This document shows, in pieces, positions 26,535 to 35,191 of a stretch of DNA of 64,000 bases. The stretch is from Phaeodactylibacter xiamenensis (GTDB taxonomy: Bacteria > Bacteroidota > Bacteroidia > Chitinophagales > Saprospiraceae): contig NZ_JPOS01000090.1 of the NCBI RefSeq assembly GCF_000759025.1, positions 248,001 through 312,000 on the forward strand, written 5' to 3'. Position numbers and translations under genes: made by a program. How positions within the stretch are numbered: position 1 is the stretch's first letter; each line of letters starts with the position of its first letter. Under the pieces are notes generated by a model that worked only from the letters and a program-made list of their open reading frames with translations, did no database searches and was not told where the DNA came from.

Positions 26535-28508
26535 TTAATCCTCCGAAGGGGCGAGCAACAACGCATCCACCCGGCGCTCATACCGGCGCTGTCGGCGCCG
26601 TTCATTCAAAGCCTGCAGGTACTCATCGAAGCGGATGTCAAAGCCGAGATTCAGGAAAAGTGGCGTGGCCTGCGCAGCGGTGGCATTGACAGGAACCCCT
26701 ACCGAAGCATTCAGGTCCAGCTGATTGAAAAAGGTGAGCCCCAGGCCACCGGCAATCATGGGGCGGTTGAAATCCGGAGTGGTGCCGGTATTGGCCAGAT
26801 TGTACAGCAGGCCGGTGCCGTAAAGCAGCAGGTGCAGGTTACTCACCGTTGGCTCCGTGGCTGGTTCCAGGCGCACGTAGGATTTACCCCAGTACCGGAA
26901 AGTCTCCTGCCGCCCAAAGCTGTTGATGTAAGCCCAATCCAGCAGATTGACCTTGAGGCCGATCTTCTCGCCGGCGAAGGTGTAATTGCGCAGGCTTTCT
27001 CCGTTCCCGAGTGATAGCCCGTCCGGGAAGTGGGCATTGTTCACCCCCACGTTGAAGATAAAAGACAGTGGCCGCCACCGGTCATAATTAATATTTTGCA
27101 AAGAGACCAGAAAGCTTTCCACATCAAAATCCAGGGCTTCATTCTCCTGAAATCCTTCGATGATCTCGGTATAGCTGCGCAACAGACTGATAATTTTGTT
27201 AAGGGCGGCTTTGGTGTCCTGATTGGGAAAGATATCGCTCAGCCCGGCCAGGGCATTCAGGTAGTCATCGTAGGTGGCCGCCTGATCAAATTCGTACAAC
27301 TTAGCCATGAGCCGGAACAGCAGATGGTCGCGCAGTGCTTCGTAATCAAAGGGGAAGCCCTGCTCAAAGGCGGTTTTGACCAGCGACTGCAGCAGGGTGT
27401 TCAGCTCGAAGTAGGTGTCAATGAAGTATTGTGAGTTTTTGGCCAGGCGCTCCAGGACCGGCAGCACGTCGTTGTAAAGCTCAAAGATGAGATCAGACAG
27501 CGCACCGGGGCTAATGTTATCCAAATCGAGCTGTTGCAATTGCCCCAGAAAGGACAGCAAGACCTGTAGTTCCTCTGCCGAAAGCTCCGCCCTGCCTTGT
27601 TCGCCTATCGCCCGCCGAATGTACTGCCGCACACTATCGAGCTGCGCGCCAATAGCATCATTGTTGCGCAGCCCGGCAGCGCTTTCCAAATCCAACCCCA
27701 TGGAAGCTCCGTTTACCTTAAAGTTGGTCGTACGGAAGAGGTAATTGATCAGGCCGATGTAGTCAATCAGATTGGATAACCGACCCTGCACGCGATCGTA
27801 TACCGCATTTGCTAATGGTTTTCTGACCGTATCGGTTAGAGTGAGATAAGTATTTAGCGCTTCACTGCCGGAATTGCGATACATAGTGCGGAGCAGCCCC
27901 AACTCCTGCAAAGTCGGTTCATTGCGGACAGCCTCGCTGACGATATCCAGCAACAGTGCCTTGAAGGCTGTGGTCAGGCTATCCTCCGAAAATGTAATAG
28001 CGGAAGACCTGGCTACCAGTCCCTGTCCGGGCCGCTCCCCGGAGGCCGCCAGCTGAAAACGGGCAAAGGTCTGCCCGGCCATCGCCGCCCCGGTCTTCTG
28101 CCCACCGTAGGCTTCGGCCAAAGCCACCAACTCCGGATCGCAGAGAGCGAAATAGTAGTCGGAAAGCGCGTAGACGAAGACCAGGTTGACCGTATTCTCA
28201 TAAATATTGCGGGTGCGGGTCTCGGCATTGCGCTCTTCCAGTACCGTATTGATGATGTTATCGAGGTAGATGTAATTTAATCCGCCTGCTTCCTCTATCC
28301 GCCCCAGGAACATATTTTTGATCAGCCGGACACGCACTTCGGCCTGCTTGTCAGCGATGACCGAGGCGATGACCTCAGCGTCCAGGGTGCCCTTTCCAAA
28401 ACTCAGCCCGCCCAGCCCAATCTGAAGGCTCGGCGCCTGATGCTGAAAGGTAGATTGTGCGGAAAGACCAAGGGGCAGGATAAAAAACAGCAGTAACAGG
28501 TGTCGCAT
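26535..28508 (-). CDS. Secreted 657-aa protein of unknown function
   Basis: A signal peptide ends near GLSAQ (residue 18). The long middle (about 45-480) is helical, with many leucines and repeated segments such as LIDYIGLINYLFR and LLSFLGQLQQLDL. The last 150 residues look like membrane-facing beta strands (LSFIFNVGVNN, MIAGGLGLTFFNQLDLNASVGV, PLFLNLGFDIRF), followed by a charged Arg-rich end. I do not recognise a family. A helical periplasmic part with an outer-membrane-like C-terminal beta region is a guess from composition. It is followed on the same strand by no close gene; the cation exchanger lies 24 bases upstream and is probably cotranscribed. Confidence 0.7.
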   Translation of the reverse strand: MRHLLLLFFILPLGLSAQSTFQHQAPSLQIGLGGLSFGKGTLDAEVIASVIADKQAEVRVRLIKNMFLGRIEEAGGLNYIYLDNIINTVLEERNAETRTRNIYENTVNLVFVYALSDYYFALCDPELVALAEAYGGQKTGAAMAGQTFARFQLAASGERPGQGLVARSSAITFSEDSLTTAFKALLLDIVSEAVRNEPTLQELGLLRTMYRNSGSEALNTYLTLTDTVRKPLANAVYDRVQGRLSNLIDYIGLINYLFRTTNFKVNGASMGLDLESAAGLRNNDAIGAQLDSVRQYIRRAIGEQGRAELSAEELQVLLSFLGQLQQLDLDNISPGALSDLIFELYNDVLPVLERLAKNSQYFIDTYFELNTLLQSLVKTAFEQGFPFDYEALRDHLLFRLMAKLYEFDQAATYDDYLNALAGLSDIFPNQDTKAALNKIISLLRSYTEIIEGFQENEALDFDVESFLVSLQNINYDRWRPLSFIFNVGVNNAHFPDGLSLGNGESLRNYTFAGEKIGLKVNLLDWAYINSFGRQETFRYWGKSYVRLEPATEPTVSNLHLLLYGTGLLYNLANTGTTPDFNRPMIAGGLGLTFFNQLDLNASVGVPVNATAAQATPLFLNLGFDIRFDEYLQALNERRRQRRYERRVDALLLAPSED

Positions 28509-28532
28509 AGTGCTCGTATTTGAGCACCTAAA

Positions 28533-29546
28533 CTACATAAAATAAAGCACTATATATCCCCCCAGAAACAGCCCGATCACCGTGATGCTTTCCCATCCCG
28601 CATTGGCAAGCCCTTCCCGCTGCCGGTGCAGCATACCCAAAAGCAGGGTGCCGGCGAGCAAAATCCCAAGGGACAACACAAAGGCTTCCGCATTGCCCAC
28701 CTCATGGTAAATAGAGCCTTCCTGATAAGCCGTATCGGCAAAAGCCAGAAACAGCACATCGAAGCTGTTACCGCCGATGATATTGGCTACAGCCAAAGTC
28801 AGCGCCCCCTGACGTACGGCCGCAATGGAAATAACCAGCTCGGGCAGGGAAGTCGCTACCGAGGTAAACAAAGCCCCCACAAAAGACTGCGACAGTCCTG
28901 ATTGATTGGCAATGACCACAGCGACCTTCGCCACGAAATACCCCGCTACCCCGACCACAGCCGCCGAGAGCAAAAACCGGGTAAAAAGCAGGGGCTTATT
29001 GACTTGCTCCAGGTCATCATCCGGCTCATCCTCCACGGTTTCCCGGGTGTGGATGGGTTTCCACATGGGCGACTTGCTGGCTTTGGCGACCAGGCGGGTA
29101 CCCAGGACGTAAATCAACAGGAGCAAAACCGAAGCGGGGTGTATATGCCAAAGTGTAAGATCCGGGCCCGCCACCACCAGGAGTACGAAAGTGAGCATCA
29201 ACATGAGCAAAATGCCCTGCATCAGATTGGACAGTGAGGCCGAGGCGTGCTCCAGGTTCGCCCGCCGGTAGGTTAGGTCAGCCACCGCCAAAAACACCGT
29301 TTGAGCGGCTATACCGCCCACAGCATTGCTGAACGACAGGTGCGCGTGCCCGTCCCAGGCTGCCGTCACAGAGGTCATCACGCCGGACAAAGAGGAGATA
29401 CCCCCCAGCAGCACCCCACCAATGAGGGCCTCTCCCAGTCCGGTGAGATCAGCAATCCGGTCCCCGGCACGGGTAAGGACAGTACCGGCAGTAGCAATGA
29501 GGGCAGCGAGCCCCAGTAAGGCAAAAATGGCAGTGCTAAGCGTCAA
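28533..29546 (-). CDS. Sodium/calcium exchanger family (CaCA) membrane protein
   Basis: 337 aa with about ten membrane helices in two related halves. The second alpha-repeat is clear (FVGALFTSVATSLPELVISIAAVRQGALTLAVANIIGGNSFDVLFLAFAD); the first is GEALIGGVLLGGISSLSGVMTSVTAAW, where the usual acidic residue (PE) is replaced by SG, so the two halves are not symmetrical. An acidic cytoplasmic loop (ETVEDEPDDDLEQ) joins them. The family exchanges sodium or protons for calcium or other cations across the inner membrane. Confidence 0.85.
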   Translation of the reverse strand: MTLSTAIFALLGLAALIATAGTVLTRAGDRIADLTGLGEALIGGVLLGGISSLSGVMTSVTAAWDGHAHLSFSNAVGGIAAQTVFLAVADLTYRRANLEHASASLSNLMQGILLMLMLTFVLLVVAGPDLTLWHIHPASVLLLLIYVLGTRLVAKASKSPMWKPIHTRETVEDEPDDDLEQVNKPLLFTRFLLSAAVVGVAGYFVAKVAVVIANQSGLSQSFVGALFTSVATSLPELVISIAAVRQGALTLAVANIIGGNSFDVLFLAFADTAYQEGSIYHEVGNAEAFVLSLGILLAGTLLLGMLHRQREGLANAGWESITVIGLFLGGYIVLYFM

Positions 29547-29655
29547 AGTAGTCTTTTACTAAGGAAAGCGGGAACGGAGAAGATGTTCGAGCGGTTGAAA
29601 TAGTTGTATGTGAACCATCATACTGCAAAGGAAATTATCTATATTACTACCTGAT

Positions 29656-29988
29656 ATGGAACATTCAATCTTCGAAACCAACCGCACAGCCTTGCAATCG
29701 ATATGCGAAAAGTACCGTGTATCGAAACTATTTGCTTTTGGTTCAGTGACGACGGCTCGCTTCGATTATGACAAAAGCGATTTGGACCTCATGGTAGAAC
29801 TTGAGCATATGCCCCCCATTCAGAAAGGAGAATACCTAATGGCAATCTGGAATGAATTAGAACAACTATTCGGAAGAAAGGTCGACCTGCTAACAGACCA
29901 ACCTATTCAGAATCCTTACTTTAGATCTGAAGTTTTTTCAACACGCCAACTGATATTTGATGGACAAAGGAAAGAAGTATCTTGCTGA
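29656..29988 (+). CDS. MntA-like minimal nucleotidyltransferase (antitoxin)
   Basis: 110 aa. It contains the nucleotidyltransferase signature GS-X10-SDLD (FGSVTTARFDYDKSDLDLMV, about residues 30-49) in a minimal fold with no other domain. In type VII toxin-antitoxin pairs, MntA neutralises the HEPN RNase HepT by adding AMP to a tyrosine. Its gene overlaps the next by 29 bases, so the two proteins are translationally coupled. The local base composition is more AT-rich than the neighbours, which fits transfer. Confidence 0.88.
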   Translation: MEHSIFETNRTALQSICEKYRVSKLFAFGSVTTARFDYDKSDLDLMVELEHMPPIQKGEYLMAIWNELEQLFGRKVDLLTDQPIQNPYFRSEVFSTRQLIFDGQRKEVSC

Positions 29989-30289
29989 TATTTTGCTAGC
30001 CATCAGTCTGGTTGAAGACTTCCTGGCTGAGACAACAACCTTTGAAGATTATATCAATGATAAAAAAACGCAAAGTGCAGTTGAGCGACAATTAGGTATA
30101 ATTGGAGAAGCGGTGAATAAACATCGCCAGCTGGAAATTGAGCCAAAACTACCCAATACCAATGAAATTGTTGGATTCCGGAACCGGTTGATCCACAATT
30201 ATGATGGTATAGATATGACTATCGTCTGGGCAATTGTCAAAAAACACCTTCCAATATTAAAAGAAGCTGCCCAAGGGGGGTTAAAGTAG
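29960..30289 (+). CDS. HepT-like HEPN RNase toxin
   Basis: 109 aa from the ATG at 29960 (a TTG lies just before). All-helical HEPN/DUF86 domain. The RX4HXY motif is complete: Arg74, His79 and Tyr81 in FRNRLIHNY. The Arg and His form the RNase site, and the Tyr is the residue that MntA modifies in studied pairs. The IGEAVNKH helix is also typical of the family. It forms a pair with the upstream MntA-like gene. Both enzymes look intact. Confidence 0.9.
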   Translation: MDKGKKYLADILLAISLVEDFLAETTTFEDYINDKKTQSAVERQLGIIGEAVNKHRQLEIEPKLPNTNEIVGFRNRLIHNYDGIDMTIVWAIVKKHLPILKEAAQGGLK

Positions 30290-30299
30290 AAAATACCCT

Positions 30300-30307
30300 T
30301 ACCTTTG
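30300..30307 (+). promoter_or_regulatory. -7 promoter element (TACCTTTG) of the ABC-F gene
   Basis: Exact TAnnTTTG match, 46 bases before the ATG at 30353. It supports that start over the in-frame codons further upstream. Confidence 0.5.
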
Positions 30308-30352
30308 CGGCTTTATTTCATGGCATACCTCTATGCCCCAAGCGTAACATTC

Positions 30353-31987
30353 ATGCTGACCGTACATAACCTTGGCTTGCAATACGGCAAGCGCGTCCTT
30401 TTTGATGAGGTCAACCTCAAATTCACCCGTGGCAACTGCTACGGTGTCATTGGTGCTAATGGCGCCGGCAAATCCACTTTCCTTAAAATCCTCTCCGGGG
30501 AAATCGCTGCCAACCGGGGTGGTGTGGATATTGAGCCGGGCAACCGTATGGCTGTTCTGAAACAGAACCACTTTGAATACGAGGAAGAGCAAGTGCTCGA
30601 TACCGTTATCATGGGCCACCGGGAGATGTACGACATCATGGTGCGCAAGAATGCTATCTACATGGATCCCGATGCCACAGAAGCCGATGGCCTGCTGGCG
30701 GCTGAGCTGGAAAACAAGTTTGGGGAAATGGGCGGCTGGAATGCCGAGAGCGATGCGGCAGAACTGCTGAGCAACCTGGGCATACACGAGTCCCTCCACT
30801 ACCGGCAAATGAAAGACCTCAGCGGTGGGGAAAAGGTGAAGGTCCTTCTGGCGCAGTCCCTGTTCAGCAATCCGGACATCCTCCTGCTCGATGAGCCTAC
30901 CAACGACCTCGATGCGGAAACCGTTACCTGGCTGGCCGACTTTCTGGCTGACTTTAAGAATATGGTGATCGTGGTATCCCACGACCGTTACTTCCTGGAC
31001 ATGGTCTGTACGCATGTGGTGGATATCGACTTCAAGCGCATCAAAATCTTCACCGGCAACTACACCTTCTGGTACGAGTCCAGCCTGCTCATGGCGCAGC
31101 AGATGGCCAATAAGAATAAGAAGATCGAACAGAAGCGCAAGGAGATGCAGGAATTCATTCAGCGCTTTAGCGCTAATGCCTCAAAATCCAAGCAAGCCAC
31201 GTCTCGTAAAAAGGCTTTGGAAAAACTCAACCTGGAAGACATTCAGCCTTCGAGCCGAAAATACCCTTACATCAACTTCAAAATGGAACGCGAGCCGGGC
31301 GACCAAATCCTGAAGGTCGAGAACCTAAGCCTTCAGGGTACGGATGGCACCCCCCTTTTCGCCAACGTCAGCTTCACGATGAACAAAGGAGAGAAGATTG
31401 CCCTCCTGGGCCGCAATGCCACAGCGCTGACGGCTTTCTTCGATGTGATGGCAGGTAAAGCGCAGGCGGATAGCGGCACGATTGAATTTGGCAAAACCAT
31501 CAACGTAGGCTATCTGCCTAACGAAAACGACGAGTACTTCACCGGTAAGGGCGACCTCGACCTTATCAACTGGCTGCGGCAATACTCTGAAGATCCGGAC
31601 GAGCAGTTTATCCGGGGCTTCCTGGGCCGCATGTTGTTCTCAGGTGAAGAAGTGCTTAAGAAAGCCTCGGTCCTATCGGGCGGGGAAAAGGTACGCTGCA
31701 TGCTGTCCAAGATCATGCTCACCCACCCTAACTTTATCCTCATGGATGAGCCGACTAACCACCTTGACCTGGAGTCCATCACGGCACTTAACAACGCCAT
31801 GACAGACTTCAAGGGCAATATGATTTTCACCTCTCACGACCATAAACTGACGGAGACCGTAGCCAACCGCATCATCGAAATCACTCCCAACGGCATTATC
31901 GACAGCCTGATGAACTTCGATGACTACCTGCGGTCAGATGCGATACATGCGCAACGGGACGAGCTGTATGCCAGTGTGACGGCTTAA
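30353..31987 (+). CDS. ABC-F family ATPase
   Basis: 544 aa with two ATP-binding cassettes and no membrane segment. Cassette 1 has GANGAGKST (about 33-41), LSGGEKVKV and LLLDEPTNDLD; then a basic linker (about 240-300); cassette 2 has LSGGEKVRC and ILMDEPTNHLD. ABC-F proteins act on the ribosome in translation or antibiotic protection; this one groups with the YbiT/YkpA-like housekeeping type by its linker and ends. In cassette 2 the Walker A loop reads GRNATALTA, without the Lys needed to bind ATP phosphates, so the second site looks impaired. Confidence 0.92.
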   Translation: MLTVHNLGLQYGKRVLFDEVNLKFTRGNCYGVIGANGAGKSTFLKILSGEIAANRGGVDIEPGNRMAVLKQNHFEYEEEQVLDTVIMGHREMYDIMVRKNAIYMDPDATEADGLLAAELENKFGEMGGWNAESDAAELLSNLGIHESLHYRQMKDLSGGEKVKVLLAQSLFSNPDILLLDEPTNDLDAETVTWLADFLADFKNMVIVVSHDRYFLDMVCTHVVDIDFKRIKIFTGNYTFWYESSLLMAQQMANKNKKIEQKRKEMQEFIQRFSANASKSKQATSRKKALEKLNLEDIQPSSRKYPYINFKMEREPGDQILKVENLSLQGTDGTPLFANVSFTMNKGEKIALLGRNATALTAFFDVMAGKAQADSGTIEFGKTINVGYLPNENDEYFTGKGDLDLINWLRQYSEDPDEQFIRGFLGRMLFSGEEVLKKASVLSGGEKVRCMLSKIMLTHPNFILMDEPTNHLDLESITALNNAMTDFKGNMIFTSHDHKLTETVANRIIEITPNGIIDSLMNFDDYLRSDAIHAQRDELYASVTA

Positions 31988-32494
31988 CTACCAGTCCGTA
32001 AAGGCAGCGTTGAAAATATCCTCCATCATCTGCTGACTGATGGTGCTGATGGCCTCTTCCTCTACATCTGCCAGGGCCTGGGAAGTACCGAAGTCGAAGA
32101 AAAAGGAGAAGGGGCGCTTGCGTTCCCAGCTTTTTTCTTCATTGACATTATTGATGTACTGCACCGCTACTTCTATAGTTAAGCGGTTGATACTTGTTAC
32201 TTCCCCGGGCTGCGGGGCTTCAGACGTCACCGTATAGCGCGTCACGGTACCTTCAAAAGAGATATCCGGATCGATTTCCTCCAGTGTAAGGCGGGATTCG
32301 GTCCGGATTTTTTCTTTCAGGTCTTCCGTCAGGCGTATGGCAATCGTAGGCTCCGCGTTGAGTGCGGTAATGTCAAATTGGTCTACGAAGTAGGTCTTCA
32401 CCTGCGAATAGTCGATGCTTATACCCTTAAAGGAGTAGCACCCGGAGGCTGAGAAAATAGCCAGGGCCGCTAAGCCCAGTAATAATTGGCGCAT
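31988..32494 (-). CDS. lptE: LptE-family LPS-assembly lipoprotein
   Basis: 168 aa with a lipoprotein signal (SASGC, Cys 19) followed by YSFKGISI, the usual start of Bacteroidota LptE. The alternating beta strands (TIAIRLTEDLKEKI, DISFEGTVTRYTVTSE, RLTIEVAVQYIN) match the family. LptE plugs the LptD barrel in the outer membrane and helps insert LPS. Its stop lies right after the ABC-F stop, tail-to-tail. Confidence 0.9.
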   Translation of the reverse strand: MRQLLLGLAALAIFSASGCYSFKGISIDYSQVKTYFVDQFDITALNAEPTIAIRLTEDLKEKIRTESRLTLEEIDPDISFEGTVTRYTVTSEAPQPGEVTSINRLTIEVAVQYINNVNEEKSWERKRPFSFFFDFGTSQALADVEEEAISTISQQMMEDIFNAAFTDW

Positions 32495-32670
32495 GCTTTT
32501 TGCGGTAAAGGTATTGAATCCCGCTTAAAAGGCCACTCCTCTTTGCTTTCTCTTAACAGCTGAGACGAACCGGCGGCTGTTTCCTCTTCTCACAACAAGG
32601 CTGTACTGATTAGGCTCCTCCGCGCCCGCCCCTGCCGGGAATCTGTCCAATCTGTTTCCCACTCAACATA

Positions 32671-33627
32671 TTAGGGCCGGCTAAACAAAACTTTAAGGTC
32701 CTGGCCCAATACCTTCACTAATCCCCCAGCGGTAGTCACCACCAGCTGTTCCCCCTCAGGGCTCCAGTCCAAACCCCAAAGGTATTGGTCTTTCAGGGCA
32801 TGACCGAGCAATTTCCCATCAACAGACCAGAGGCGGATACCATCACTTGCGGAAGCCAGCATCTTACCATCAGGCGACCAGCGCAGATTGCGGTATTCCG
32901 CCCGGCTTTTTTGGATGGATTTTATTAATGCTCCATTGGGTTTACGGAATTGCAACAATGGGGCCAGTTTTTGCTCAGCATCGCCATAGTCCCCCAATGC
33001 CAGGAAAGCACCAGAAGGATGCCAGGCTACAGATAGCATTAATACCGGCGTATCGCGGTGGTCTATCGTTTCCACACCTTCAGTTTCCAGGTTGTAGAAG
33101 CCCAGTTTAGAACCTACAGTAGCGACCTGATGTCCATCCGGATGCCAGCTTAAACCCGTAATGGCTTTGGGGTCGACTTTGACCTGTCGCTCCAAGCCGC
33201 CCTGAGGCGTGTATAGACTCAGGTAACCTTCATTGTCACCCAGTGCCAGCCATCGGCCATCCGGGCTCCAGGCAATGGCTCTTGCGCCTTCAGGTGATAC
33301 GCTAGGCAATTCGGTCTTCTGCTTGGTCTCCATATCAATGATCACGCTGGTTTTGTTCGTTAGGTGCAGGGTAACGGCCAGTTTGGGCTGTGTGGGGTGC
33401 CAGGCCGTATTCGTGATGGTCTGCGGAAAGGAATGCTGTTCTGCGACTTTCCAGGTGTCAGCAGACCAGATCGTAAGGGCTTCAGCATTCCCGCCCGAGG
33501 CTACATATCGCCCGTCCGGGCTCCACGCGGCAGTCCAGAGTATAGTTTCAAAATCGTACTCCTGTAAAGGCGTTTTACAAGCGAAAAGGCTGGCGGATAG
33601 GATAGCCAGGGTAAGGTAGTTTTTCAT
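32671..33627 (-). CDS. WD40-repeat lipoprotein
   Basis: 318 aa; lipoprotein signal with Cys 17 (LFACK). Seven or so WD40-type units fill the rest, each with a W-S-PDG pattern: WTAAWSPDGRYVASGG, IAWSPDGRWLALGDNEG, LSWHPDGHQVATVG, VAWHPSGAFLALGD, LRWSPDGKMLASAS, LDWSPEGEQLVVTT. A beta-propeller anchored to a membrane, probably a binding scaffold in the periplasm. No partner is evident from the neighbours. Confidence 0.85.
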   Translation of the reverse strand: MKNYLTLAILSASLFACKTPLQEYDFETILWTAAWSPDGRYVASGGNAEALTIWSADTWKVAEQHSFPQTITNTAWHPTQPKLAVTLHLTNKTSVIIDMETKQKTELPSVSPEGARAIAWSPDGRWLALGDNEGYLSLYTPQGGLERQVKVDPKAITGLSWHPDGHQVATVGSKLGFYNLETEGVETIDHRDTPVLMLSVAWHPSGAFLALGDYGDAEQKLAPLLQFRKPNGALIKSIQKSRAEYRNLRWSPDGKMLASASDGIRLWSVDGKLLGHALKDQYLWGLDWSPEGEQLVVTTAGGLVKVLGQDLKVLFSRP

Positions 33628-33766
33628 GTCAGGTGATTTTGGGATAAAAATAGACTACTGCCACCCACCAGGCGGATAAAAAGTCACAATTACCATATCG
33701 TTAACACCACCGTGTAGCGCGCTTTTCCGTATAATAGTGCTTTCTAAAATCTGCTTTTCGAAACAC

Positions 33767-35191
33767 ATGATCGACCGCAAAGACTTCCACCGCCACGCAC
33801 CTGATATTACCAAATGGATACAGCAGTACTTCGACCAATTGGAGGAACTGCCCGTAAAGTCACAGGTAGCTCCCGGTGCTATTTATAAGCAAATCCCGGA
33901 TCAAATGCCTCAATCCGGGGAGCCGCTGGAGAGCATCCTCCAAGATATGGACCGCATCATCCTGCCCGGTATGACCCATTGGCAACACCCCAACTTCCAC
34001 GCTTACTTCCCCGCCAACAGCTCAGTGGAGTCGGTCTATGCCGAAATGATGACCGCTGCCATGGGCGCACAGTGTATGATTTGGGAAACCTCCCCGGCTG
34101 CCGCGGAACTGGAAGAGCGTATGATGGAATGGCTGCAGCGAGCGATGGGCATCCCAAAAGACTGGGAAGGGGTCATTCAGGATACGGCTTCTTCCGCGAC
34201 CCTCGTGGCTATTCTGACGGCCCGGGAAAAGGTGACCAACTTCGAAGCCAATGAAAATGGTGTGCCGCCCAACCTGCGCGTTTATTGCTCCACACAAACC
34301 CACTCCTCGATTGAAAAGGCAGTAAAAATCGCCGGTATCGGCCGTAAAAACCTGGTCAAAATCCCTGTGGATGAGCAAATGCGGATGCGGCCGGATGCCC
34401 TTGATGCACAGATTCAGCAAGATATGGAATCGGGCTACCTTCCCTGTTGTGTGGTCACTGCTGTTGGCACTACCGGCACCGTTGCCGTAGACCCCATCCC
34501 TGAGATCAGCGCTATCTGCGCCCGGCATAACGTATGGCACCACATTGATGCGGCCTATGCTGGTTCTGCCCTCATTTTACCAGAGTACCAATGGATGATT
34601 GAGGGGATGGAACAGGCCGACAGCTTTGTCTTCAATCCGCACAAATGGCTGTTTACCAATTTCGACTGCACGGCTTACTATGTGAAAGATGCCGATATGC
34701 TGGTGCGTACTTTTGATATCCTGCCGGAGTACCTCAAGACCCGCACCCGCGGGCAGGTCAATGACTACCGGGACTGGGGTATTCCACTTGGGCGGCGGTT
34801 CCGGGCACTGAAGCTGTGGTTTGTCATGCGCAGCTTTGGGCTAAAAGGCATGCAGGAGCGGCTACGGCAACATATTGTACTCAATACCCAGTTTGCAGAA
34901 TGGGTCGAACAGTCAGAGAACTTTGAGCTGCTTCTCCCCCCCTTTCTCAACTTCACCTGCTTCCGCTTCCGGCCGGATGGTCAGACGGAAGAAGCCCTCA
35001 ACGCCCTCAACCAGGCATTGGTGGAAAGGGTGAATCAGCGGGGCAAGCTATTCCTGACCCACACCAAAATTGAGGACCGGTACGTTTTGCGCATGGTCAT
35101 CGGGCAAACCTACGTTGAAGCCCGGCATGTGGAAGCAGCCTGGGCTGAAATACGGTCCGTTGCAGCTGAATTAAACCTCCACGCTCAGTAG
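33767..35191 (+). CDS. PLP-dependent aromatic-amino-acid decarboxylase family protein
   Basis: 474 aa from the ATG at 33767. Motifs of group II decarboxylases are present: HPNFHAYFPANSS substrate loop, the VVTAVGTTGT strand, HIDAAYAG with the PLP-binding Asp, and NPHKWL with the Schiff-base Lys (about 293). Closest in appearance to aromatic-L-amino-acid (Trp/Tyr/Dopa) decarboxylases. It removes the carboxyl group from an amino acid to give an amine; the exact substrate is uncertain. Its last 21 bases overlap the convergent GH57-type gene. Confidence 0.9.
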   Translation: MIDRKDFHRHAPDITKWIQQYFDQLEELPVKSQVAPGAIYKQIPDQMPQSGEPLESILQDMDRIILPGMTHWQHPNFHAYFPANSSVESVYAEMMTAAMGAQCMIWETSPAAAELEERMMEWLQRAMGIPKDWEGVIQDTASSATLVAILTAREKVTNFEANENGVPPNLRVYCSTQTHSSIEKAVKIAGIGRKNLVKIPVDEQMRMRPDALDAQIQQDMESGYLPCCVVTAVGTTGTVAVDPIPEISAICARHNVWHHIDAAYAGSALILPEYQWMIEGMEQADSFVFNPHKWLFTNFDCTAYYVKDADMLVRTFDILPEYLKTRTRGQVNDYRDWGIPLGRRFRALKLWFVMRSFGLKGMQERLRQHIVLNTQFAEWVEQSENFELLLPPFLNFTCFRFRPDGQTEEALNALNQALVERVNQRGKLFLTHTKIEDRYVLRMVIGQTYVEARHVEAAWAEIRSVAAELNLHAQ

